5,270 bases of DNA, taken from the NCBI GenBank assembly GCA_015488075.1, contig WFOM01000007.1:1-5270 (forward strand), written 5' to 3'. The first letter of the stretch is position 1. The number at the start of each line of letters is the position of its first letter. The notes beneath the pieces were generated by a model. The model ran no database searches. It was not told the origin of the DNA and saw nothing but the letters and a program-made list of their open reading frames with translations. Below are positions 1 through 5,268 of this stretch, in pieces. The DNA is from Helicobacteraceae bacterium. Lineage in GTDB: Bacteria; Campylobacterota; Campylobacteria; Campylobacterales; Sulfurimonadaceae. The position numbers and the translations under genes are program-made.

Positions 1-207
1 GAGATAGACCATGTTCAAAAAGGAGACAGATGGTTTTTATATGCATGTAAAACAAATTCAGTAAAAAAGAGTATTTATATGGATATAATATCAAAATATT
101 ATCCAAACGGATTTGCAAGACTCAAAGAGATAAACAAAGATGCAAGACTAAAAGCAGGTTTTAGTTGTAGTGAATTAAAAAATATGGTAAAAAAAGATGT
201 CTGTTAA
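1..207 (+). CDS. 3' end of an unrecognised gene (68 C-terminal residues)
   Basis: An open frame runs from the first base of the window to a TAA at 205-207. The visible C-terminus begins EIDHVQKGDRWFLYACKTNS and continues as a basic, probably helical segment containing YMDIISKYYPNGFARLKEI, ending in KKDVC. It has three cysteines (residues 16, 56 and 68 of the fragment), no transmembrane segment and no motif I can assign to a family. The frame is credible because codon use matches the downstream genes, there is no internal stop, and its stop lies inside the start of the next gene (11 nt overlap), which is the packing seen throughout this cluster. It is therefore probably co-transcribed with the HD-domain gene. 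The start and most of the protein lie outside the window, so no function is proposed. Confidence 0.75.
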   Translation, partial: EIDHVQKGDRWFLYACKTNSVKKSIYMDIISKYYPNGFARLKEINKDARLKAGFSCSELKNMVKKDVC

Positions 208-673
208 AAAAAGAAACTCTGTTTTTTCGGTTGCATTTTGGAAGTCACTGCTTTGGGTGCAAAACAAATATCATCAACACGGAGTTTTGGTCCATACTTT
301 AAGAGTTGTGTATGAAGTTTTAAAAAGTGGCCATTACAGGATGCTTGGTGCTGCTTTTTTGCATGATGTGGGCAAACCTTTTATAGCATATGTAAAAGAT
401 GAAGAGGACAGAGAGTTTGGAGAATACAGTTTTACCGATCATGAAGAGCTTAGTTATCAGATCATCAAAAACTGGCCGTTTGTAAGTGAATATACCAAAA
501 ATCTTGTCAGATATCACTATCTCATAAGAGATATGAAAAAATCTAAGAAGGAAGATCTTCCAAGATATGCAAAAAAAAGAGAGATATGGGACGGTTTGGA
601 TGATGATTTTAAAAAAGATCTGGAGATATTTTTAGAGCTTGATGACAAAGGTAAAGGAAAAAGAAGAAGGTAG
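197..673 (+). CDS. Stand-alone HD-domain metal-dependent phosphohydrolase, 158 aa
   Basis: Seen: the HD-superfamily pattern is complete. H33 (in VHTLRV), H56-D57 (LHDVGKP), H82 (FTDHEELS) and H107 (VRYHYL) are all present, and D149/D150 are candidates for the last metal-ligand aspartate. Known: such residues bind one or two divalent metals and hydrolyse phosphoester bonds. The order HDxGKP, then a loop, then F-x-x-H-E-x-x-S and a final (L)V-x-x-H resembles the HD domain attached to bacterial CCA-adding enzymes and related nucleotidyltransferases, but no nucleotidyltransferase domain is present. Inference: a cytoplasmic phosphatase or phosphodiesterase acting on a nucleotide or RNA end; the substrate is unknown. 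The C-terminus (KGKGKRRR) is very basic, which could favour nucleic-acid contact. ATG 197 is the only reasonable start, because an in-frame TAA lies at 188-190. The upstream ribosome site is weak (GG followed by A's), so translation may depend on coupling to the overlapping upstream gene. The next gene starts 3 nt after the stop. Confidence 0.85.
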   Translation: MSVKKRNSVFSVAFWKSLLWVQNKYHQHGVLVHTLRVVYEVLKSGHYRMLGAAFLHDVGKPFIAYVKDEEDREFGEYSFTDHEELSYQIIKNWPFVSEYTKNLVRYHYLIRDMKKSKKEDLPRYAKKREIWDGLDDDFKKDLEIFLELDDKGKGKRRR

Positions 674-676
674 TAT

Positions 677-1408
677 ATGGATTTAGCAGAGATACTCGGT
701 ATAGTTTCTATAGCATTTTTAGGTTCTTTTGGGCATTGTATAGGTATGTGTGGCGGTATAGTGGTTGCATACAGCTCAATAAAACTTCAAAATGAAGACT
801 CAAAAGCAAATCAGGTTGTTTCACATCTGTTATACTCATTTGGAAGAGTATTTACATACACACTTCTTGGAGTTGTTTTTGGCTATATAGGAAAAACATT
901 TACATTCAGTCCGCAGGCAAAAGGGGGACTTTTGTTGTTTGCCGGTGTGTTAATGGTATTGGCAGGGTTGTCTTTGCTTGGGAAGTTGAAGTTTTTGACT
1001 TTGATAGAGCATTCGTTCAGCTCATCAAATTTTTACAGAAAAACATTTAAAAAAGTTTTGGGTTCAAACTCAAGGCTCAGTTTTTTCTTTTTGGGTATGT
1101 TAAACGGATTGTTACCTTGCGGATTTGTCTACTTTTTTGCCATAACAGCGGCATCGACCGCTTCGGCTTTTTGGGGAGGGGTGGTTATGTTTGTATTTGG
1201 TGTAAGCACCATTCCTGCAATGTTTGGTCTTGGTATGGTTACTTCTAGTGCCATTTCAAGCAATTTCAGAAAGCTTATGATGAGTTTGTCTTCACTTGCG
1301 GTTATATTTTATGGTATATTTACAATATACAAAAGTTACAATCTTATCACAAATCCAAATATGAAACACAGTTGTGGTATGATGAAACATAAAGGAAAAT
1401 GTCAATGA
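677..1408 (+). CDS. TauE/SafE (DsbD_2-like) family integral membrane protein with Cys/His/Met-rich tail, 243 aa
   Basis: Seen: about six hydrophobic segments (near residues 6-30, 51-71, 84-103, 136-157, 164-190 and 199-217). The first carries GHCIGMCGG (H20, C21, M24, C25) and the fourth carries NGLLPCGFVYFF (C148), which fits a duplicated three-helix unit with cysteines facing each other in helices 1 and 4. Known: this arrangement is typical of the DsbD_2 / 'sulfite exporter TauE/SafE family' proteins, which resemble the CcdA/DsbD electron-carrying membrane domain. In several Proteobacteria a relative is encoded beside the ccoGHIS genes for cbb3 oxidase and copper handling. The literal name 'sulfite exporter' is an automatic label and not evidence of substrate. 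The tail after the last helix reads NMKHSCGMMKHKGKCQ (residues 228-243), a likely soft-metal ligand set. Inference: inner-membrane thiol/electron or copper handling. The ribosome site AGAAGG (665-670) lies 6 nt before the ATG. The stop overlaps the next start as ATGA. Confidence 0.85.
   Translation: MDLAEILGIVSIAFLGSFGHCIGMCGGIVVAYSSIKLQNEDSKANQVVSHLLYSFGRVFTYTLLGVVFGYIGKTFTFSPQAKGGLLLFAGVLMVLAGLSLLGKLKFLTLIEHSFSSSNFYRKTFKKVLGSNSRLSFFFLGMLNGLLPCGFVYFFAITAASTASAFWGGVVMFVFGVSTIPAMFGLGMVTSSAISSNFRKLMMSLSSLAVIFYGIFTIYKSYNLITNPNMKHSCGMMKHKGKCQ
1391..1407 (+). promoter_or_regulatory. Ribosome binding site deciding the HDOD start (ATG 1405)
   Basis: AAAGGA at 1391-1396 sits 8 nt before the ATG at 1405-1407 but only 2 nt before the alternative ATG at 1399-1401. 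The later ATG also forms an ATGA overlap with the TGA stop of the preceding membrane-protein gene (1406-1408), a common coupling arrangement. Spacing and overlap both favour 1405. Confidence 0.7.
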
Positions 1409-2223
1409 AAGAATCTATCATAAACAATATAAAATCTCTTCCTCCCCTTTCAAAAACAGTTCAGGAGATAAATGCCATTTATTCTGATGAAAACGGGACT
1501 GTTTCACAAATGGCAAAGGTGATAGAGAAAGACCCGATGGTGGCAGCCAATCTTTTAAAAGCCGCAAATTCGCCTTTATACGGATTTAAAAAAGAGATAG
1601 ACTCTATTTCTCAGGCTGTTTCACTTTTTGGTATGACACTCACTAGAAGCATAGTTATATCTAACTCTCTTAGAAAACTGTTAAATGTGGATATAGCACC
1701 TTATGGCATAAGCAGTGACGAATTTGCAGAAATATCTGCCGATCAGGCGGCATTTGGATACAGATGGTTTGCAAAATTTGACAAAGCTGATGCACAAAAG
1801 ATTCATCTTTTGGCTTTTTTACAGGAAACCGGAAAGATATTGATAGCAAGCTCTATTATAGAAGATGATATGGCCGAGCAGTTTAAGTCGGAGATAGAGT
1901 TTACAAACGACATAGCCTCTGTTGAAAGAAGTTTTGTGGATACATCGACATCATTTGTTTCGGCTGCTGTTTTTGAACACTGGAAGTTTGATGAAGAATT
2001 TGTTGATACTATAAGATATGTGGATACTCCAAACGAAAGTGATGAAAAATACAAAAAACTGACACAGGCACTTCATGTTATAAAGTCTATCATCCCTGTA
2101 AACAAACCTTTTGCTGATTCTTCAATGCAGATAGGAGTAAAAAAAGCAGGTGAATTTGGATTTGACACGGAAGTTTTAAAAGAAGCACTTGATGAATATC
2201 TAAAGGATAATTTTGAAGAATAA
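1405..2223 (+). CDS. HDOD-domain protein (non-catalytic HD relative, putative signalling/regulatory), 272 aa
   Basis: Seen: the N-terminal half matches the HDOD domain: LPPLSKTVQEI (residues 12-22), a DP-x-x-AxxLLKAANSPLYG stretch (43-60) and ISQAVSLFGM (68-77). The position where a catalytic HD protein would have LHDxGK reads LQETGK (Q140-E141), and the later region around ERSFVDTSTSFVSAAVFEHW (174-193) lacks the usual metal-binding histidine pattern. Known: HDOD proteins are HD-fold modules without catalysis, found in bacterial signalling, often linked to c-di-GMP, chemotaxis or stress regulation; some act as adaptors. Inference: a soluble cytoplasmic regulatory protein whose partner is unknown. 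It has no fused GGDEF, EAL or response-regulator domain, so it is a minimal single-domain form. The start at 1405 is preferred over 1399 (274 aa) on ribosome-site spacing and the ATGA overlap. Its 3' end contains the ribosome site and TTG start of polA, so the two are likely coupled. No functional link with DNA polymerase I is established. Confidence 0.88.
   Translation: MKESIINNIKSLPPLSKTVQEINAIYSDENGTVSQMAKVIEKDPMVAANLLKAANSPLYGFKKEIDSISQAVSLFGMTLTRSIVISNSLRKLLNVDIAPYGISSDEFAEISADQAAFGYRWFAKFDKADAQKIHLLAFLQETGKILIASSIIEDDMAEQFKSEIEFTNDIASVERSFVDTSTSFVSAAVFEHWKFDEEFVDTIRYVDTPNESDEKYKKLTQALHVIKSIIPVNKPFADSSMQIGVKKAGEFGFDTEVLKEALDEYLKDNFEE
2202..2215 (+). promoter_or_regulatory. Ribosome binding site supporting the TTG start of polA
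   Basis: AAAGGA at 2202-2207 lies inside the last codons of the HDOD gene, 5 nt before TTG 2213-2215. No ATG or GTG is available close by in this frame, and the translation from TTG (MKNKVITIIDTFG) supplies the expected residues before the catalytic aspartate of the 5'-nuclease domain. This supports TTG as the true start. Confidence 0.75.
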
Positions 2224-4909
2224 GGTTATAACTATTATAGATACTTTCGGATTTTTGTTCAGGAGTTACTGGGCACTGCCACAGTTTTTAAAAACCAAAG
2301 ACGGATTTCCCACAGGCCTTATAACCGGTTTTTTGAACTTTATTTCGAATTTAGAGAGAAAACATGACAGCGACTATATAGTATTTGCCATAGATTCAAA
2401 AGGTGATACATTCAGAAAAACAGAACTTGACAACAACTACAAAGCAAACAGAGCCGAAGTCCCGCAGGATTTGCTAAAACAGCTTCCGGTAGCCATAGAA
2501 CTTATAAACAAAATGGGTTACAAAACACTCGGTGAAGAAGGGTTTGAAGCTGATGATATCATAGCAACTGTTGCAAAGCTTGCAAAAGAGCAGGGGATAA
2601 ATGTAAGAGTTGTATCTCATGACAAAGATTTGTATCAGCTTATAGATGACGGCAGGATTGTGTTGGTAGATCCTGTAAAAAACAGTGTTATAGATGAGGA
2701 GTATTGTAAAGAAAAATACGGGATAACTCCAAAACAGTTTATAGATTATCAGGCACTTCTTGGAGACAGTATAGATAATGTTCCCGGAGTAAAAGGTATA
2801 GGAAAGGTAACAGCTTCAAAGCTTTTAAAAGAGTGGGGCAGTCTTGATGAGATATATGCAAATATAGACAAAATAAATCCAAAAGGTGTCAGACAAAAGC
2901 TGATTGACGGAAAAGAGAGTGCTTATCTGTCAAAAAAACTTGTAACTTTAAGAGATGATGTATATGAGACTTTAGATTTTGAACAGTTTAGGATGGATAT
3001 AGAAAATCCTTTTTTAAACATATATGACGATCTTGTCCGTTATGAACAAAACCAGATTTTAAGAATGCTTGAAGCAAAAAAGCTCGCACCTGTCACTAAA
3101 GAAAACAAACAAACCAACAGTGGTATAAAGTTTGAGCATATTTTAATCACGGATGAAAATCACCTAAATACGATTTTAAACAAACTTTCAAAAGATACTC
3201 TTGTAGCTTTTGATACTGAAACTACAGGTCTAAATCCATACAAAGATGAACTTGTGGGTTTTAGTTTCTGTTTTGAAGATGACAAGGCTTACTATGTTCC
3301 GCTTTCACACAACTATCTTGGTGTATCAAAGCAGATAGACAAGTCCTCTGCCAAAGATGCTTTAAAAAAGATATTTTCTTCCAGAGTTATAGGACACAAT
3401 ATAAAGTTTGATCTGCATTTTGTAACAAGATTTTTAGAAACAGATGAGTTAAACATTTTTGCAGACACCATAGTGCTTGCATGGCTTAGCGATCCTTCAC
3501 AAAAACTTAGTCTTGACACTCTTGCCAAAAAAATTTTTGACCATGACATGATAAGCTTCAAAGAAACCGTAGCAAAAGGCAAGGATTTTAGCTCGGTAGA
3601 GCTTGAGGATGCGGCAAAATATGCTGCAGAAGATGCTTTTGTAACATACAAACTTTACTTTAAATTAAGAGATTTGACAGAGATACAAAACCCTGATATA
3701 TTAAAAGAGTTTTTTGATGTGGAGGTTCCTTTTGTCAAAACACTGCTTGATATGGAGCAGTCAGGTATAAAAGTTGATGTTTCGTTTCTTTCAGAGTTTA
3801 AAAAAGATGTTGAAGGTAAAATATCAAAACTGACAAAAGAGATATACTCCGTTGCCAAAGAAACATTTAATATAAATTCAACAAAACAACTTGGAAAAGT
3901 GCTGTTTGAAGATTTGGGTCTTACGGCAAAAAAGAAAACAAAAACAGGATACTCAACAGATGAAAAGGTATTAAGCGAACTTAGAGATGAACATCCTATA
4001 ATCCCTTTGCTTTTGGAATACAGAGAGGTTTATAAACTATACTCGACATATGTTGAGCCTCTTTTAAAACTTTCACTTGAAAATGCCGACAGAAGAGTTC
4101 ATACCTCATTTGTCCAGACCGGAACTACAACCGGAAGACTCAGTTCAAAAGACCCAAACCTACAAAACATTCCGGTTAAAACCGAACTTGGCTCAAACAT
4201 AAGAAGAGCCTTTGTGGCAGATGAAAAAAAACTTTTGATAGGGATAGACTACTCACAAATAGAGCTTAGACTTCTGGCTCATTTTTCAAAAGACCCGGTT
4301 TTGATGGATGCTTTCAGGCATGACAAAGATATACATACACAAACCGCCACACTACTTTTTGGTGAAGAAAATGCAAAAGCAAAAAGAGCCATAGCAAAGA
4401 CGGTGAATTTTGGACTGCTTTACGGGATGGGACAGAAAAAGCTCTCCGATACACTCGGAATATCTACAAAAGAGGCAAAAGAGATTATAGAGAACTATTT
4501 TAAAAATTTTCCTACAGTTAAAAGCTATTTTAACGAGGTTGTGGAGTTTTCAAAACAAAACGGATATGTTGAGACACTTCTGAAAAGAAGAAGGTATTTT
4601 GACTATGAAAATGCAAGACCTGTGGTAAAAGCAGCTTATGAAAGAGAAGCGGTAAATACCGTTTTTCAAGGAAGTGCGAGTGACCTTATAAAGCTCAGTA
4701 TGAACAAAATAGCAAATATTATAAAAGAAGAAAATCTAAAAGTAAAAATGTTGCTTCAAATCCATGATGAGCTTATATTTGAAGCGGATGAAGAGTTTGC
4801 AAAAGATTACGGCGATAGATTTAAAGGTATAATGGAAAATATTTATCAGCTTAACATACCGCTTAAATGCTCGCTAAATATAGGTAAATCGTGGCAGGAA
4901 CTAAAGTAG
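2213..4909 (+). CDS. polA: DNA polymerase I with 5'-nuclease, 3'-5' exonuclease and polymerase domains, 898 aa
   Basis: DNA repair and Okazaki-fragment maturation polymerase: it fills gaps while removing RNA primers or damaged DNA. The length is within the usual family range. 5'-nuclease domain (about 1-290): D10, FEADD (111-115), SHDKDLYQL (135-143), GDSIDNVPG (184-192) and a helix-hairpin-helix-like GVKGIGKVTAS (192-202). 3'-5' exonuclease domain (about 305-490): FDTETTG with D334 and E336, HNIKFD (395-400) and Y470-x3-D474, so the proofreading residues are all present. Polymerase domain (about 500-898): TGTTTGRLSS (636-645), DPNLQNIP (647-654), motif A with D679 in IDYSQIELR, motif B with R725, K729 and F733 (the phenylalanine associated with poor dideoxynucleotide use), and motif C QIHDE (849-853, D852). 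No frameshift or missing catalytic residue was seen. The TTG start is backed by AAAGGA 5 nt upstream and overlaps the HDOD gene by 11 nt, implying translational coupling and transcription from upstream. Confidence 0.98.
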   Translation: MKNKVITIIDTFGFLFRSYWALPQFLKTKDGFPTGLITGFLNFISNLERKHDSDYIVFAIDSKGDTFRKTELDNNYKANRAEVPQDLLKQLPVAIELINKMGYKTLGEEGFEADDIIATVAKLAKEQGINVRVVSHDKDLYQLIDDGRIVLVDPVKNSVIDEEYCKEKYGITPKQFIDYQALLGDSIDNVPGVKGIGKVTASKLLKEWGSLDEIYANIDKINPKGVRQKLIDGKESAYLSKKLVTLRDDVYETLDFEQFRMDIENPFLNIYDDLVRYEQNQILRMLEAKKLAPVTKENKQTNSGIKFEHILITDENHLNTILNKLSKDTLVAFDTETTGLNPYKDELVGFSFCFEDDKAYYVPLSHNYLGVSKQIDKSSAKDALKKIFSSRVIGHNIKFDLHFVTRFLETDELNIFADTIVLAWLSDPSQKLSLDTLAKKIFDHDMISFKETVAKGKDFSSVELEDAAKYAAEDAFVTYKLYFKLRDLTEIQNPDILKEFFDVEVPFVKTLLDMEQSGIKVDVSFLSEFKKDVEGKISKLTKEIYSVAKETFNINSTKQLGKVLFEDLGLTAKKKTKTGYSTDEKVLSELRDEHPIIPLLLEYREVYKLYSTYVEPLLKLSLENADRRVHTSFVQTGTTTGRLSSKDPNLQNIPVKTELGSNIRRAFVADEKKLLIGIDYSQIELRLLAHFSKDPVLMDAFRHDKDIHTQTATLLFGEENAKAKRAIAKTVNFGLLYGMGQKKLSDTLGISTKEAKEIIENYFKNFPTVKSYFNEVVEFSKQNGYVETLLKRRRYFDYENARPVVKAAYEREAVNTVFQGSASDLIKLSMNKIANIIKEENLKVKMLLQIHDELIFEADEEFAKDYGDRFKGIMENIYQLNIPLKCSLNIGKSWQELK

Positions 4910-4912
4910 TTG

Positions 4913-4921
4913 TGGTATAAT
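4913..4921 (+). promoter_or_regulatory. Extended -10 promoter for the microprotein pair, probably leaderless
   Basis: TGGTATAAT is a perfect extended -10 element (TGn followed by TATAAT at 4916-4921), beginning 4 nt after the polA stop. No TTGACA-like -35 is seen at the expected distance; this is compatible with what is known of primary sigma factor promoters in Helicobacter and Campylobacter, where the -10 is strong and the -35 weak or absent. A start about 7 nt downstream of the hexamer falls at 4928-4929, on the ATG of the 60-aa gene. Confidence 0.65.
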
Positions 4922-4927
4922 ATTGAT

Positions 4928-5110
4928 ATGGAAAATGAAACCGTAAAAGAAGCAGGTAAATATATTTTAGACTTATCTAAGATAGTGATAGCTGTAGCTG
5001 TTTTAGCACCATTTGTAAAAGATAATAAATTTGAATTTATACCTTTGATTTTATCTGGTATGTCATCTTTTATAGGATTGTATTTGATAAATAAAGGAAC
5101 TAAAAAATGA
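4928..5110 (+). CDS. Small two-helix membrane protein of unknown function, 60 aa
   Basis: Seen: after a short charged N-terminus (MENETVKEAGKY), one hydrophobic segment spans about residues 13-30 (ending VAVLAPFV), then a short charged turn KDNK, then a second segment at about 37-55 (FIPLILSGMSSFIGLYLIN) and a basic tail KGTKK. This is a helical hairpin, most likely in the inner membrane. I do not recognise the family with certainty; small proteins starting with a GKYxxDxSK-like segment followed by two helices occur in several phyla as domains of unknown function. The start at ATG 4928 has no Shine-Dalgarno sequence, but it sits where transcription from the TGGTATAAT promoter should begin. 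An in-frame TTG at 4910, directly after the polA stop with AGGA about 10 nt upstream, would give 66 residues and could serve on read-through transcripts. The stop overlaps the next small gene by ATGA, so the two probably form a unit. Confidence 0.75.
   Translation: MENETVKEAGKYILDLSKIVIAVAVLAPFVKDNKFEFIPLILSGMSSFIGLYLINKGTKK
5093..5109 (+). promoter_or_regulatory. Ribosome binding site of the 31-aa microprotein
   Basis: AAAGGA at 5093-5098 stands 8 nt before ATG 5107-5109, inside the last codons of the 60-aa gene. It is among the better ribosome sites in the window and is the main evidence that the very short downstream frame is translated. Confidence 0.65.
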
Positions 5111-5202
5111 CTCCGTTAACAATTGTATCGCTATTTGTTTTAGCAATAGCAATAGGATTTGTAATAATTGCAAAAATAAGTGATAAAAAACAACATACAT
5201 AA
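5107..5202 (+). CDS. Single-helix membrane microprotein of unknown function, 31 aa
   Basis: Seen: a 32-codon frame with an ATG start and a TAA stop, encoding a peptide that starts MTPLTIVSLFVLAIAIGF, continues with VIIAK and ends ISDKKQHT. Residues 4-22 form one uninterrupted hydrophobic helix long enough to cross the membrane. The tail is polar and mostly basic, suggesting an N-outside, C-inside orientation by the positive-inside rule. Its ATG overlaps the stop of the 60-aa gene as ATGA, and AAAGGA lies 8 nt upstream, so translation is well supported despite the size. Function is unknown. Possibilities include a small subunit that assembles with the 60-aa helical hairpin, a membrane regulator, or a toxin-like hydrophobic peptide; nothing in the sequence decides between these. 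It is below the length cutoff of many gene finders and could be missing from annotations. Confidence 0.65.
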   Translation: MTPLTIVSLFVLAIAIGFVIIAKISDKKQHT

Positions 5203-5215
5203 TCAAAAGTTTTGA
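5203..5215. repeat. Short palindrome just after the microprotein stop
   Basis: TCAAAAGTTTTGA is a perfect inverted repeat with 6-nt arms around a single G, beginning directly after the TAA of the 31-aa gene. It could be a protein-binding half-site pair ahead of whatever follows. It is short and A/T-rich, so chance is a real possibility in this base composition. It has no loop and too little GC to be a terminator. Confidence 0.3.
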
Positions 5216-5237
5216 AAAGCTATCTTATAACATCAAA

Positions 5238-5268
5238 GGAGTATTATAGTGATACTCCGAAGTTTTTT
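5238..5268 (+). terminator. Hairpin followed by a T run: possible terminator, or hairpin over the next gene's ribosome site
   Basis: GGAGTAT (5238-5244) pairs with ATACTCC (5252-5258). A T-G pair can extend the stem to 8, leaving a 5-nt loop. Four bases later a run of six T (5263-5268) follows, so it could end transcription of the microprotein unit. Against this, the stem has only three GC pairs, the T run is offset by GAAG, and the same bases read as a Shine-Dalgarno sequence plus GTG start. Both readings may be true in part. Confidence 0.35.

Noticed and set aside
82..102. AT-only inverted repeats (for example ATAATAT / ATATTAT) with a TATAAT hexamer at 84-89, a possible promoter for the HD gene.
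   Set aside because: It lies inside the upstream coding frame, is made of A/T except for its edges, lacks a TGn extension directly before the hexamer and has no supporting -35. Chance is likely at this base composition.
1399..1404. Earlier ATG for the HDOD gene (adds two residues).
   Set aside because: The ribosome site AAAGGA is only 2 nt upstream of it, while ATG 1405 has normal spacing and forms an ATGA overlap. It remains a minor alternative.
677..1408. Calling the membrane protein a sulfite exporter.
   Set aside because: The family label is generic. The cysteine motifs in helices 1 and 4 and the metal-like tail point to thiol or metal handling, and nothing here indicates sulfite.
320..3858. 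Several open frames of 65-112 codons on the minus strand within the HD, HDOD and polA genes.
   Set aside because: They lie wholly inside well-supported plus-strand genes, have serine-rich, shadow-like compositions and show no family motifs.
4910..4927. TTG at 4910 as the main start of the 60-aa protein.
   Set aside because: The TTG is weak, its AGGA is at the long end of useful spacing, and the added residues come from promoter sequence. ATG 4928 fits the promoter better. It is kept as a possible second start.
5243..5248. Minus-strand TATAAT that could drive an antisense RNA towards the 31-aa gene (relevant to a type I toxin idea).
   Set aside because: It has no TGn extension and no -35, and it is part of the hairpin already noted. 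Six-base matches are common in this AT-rich DNA.
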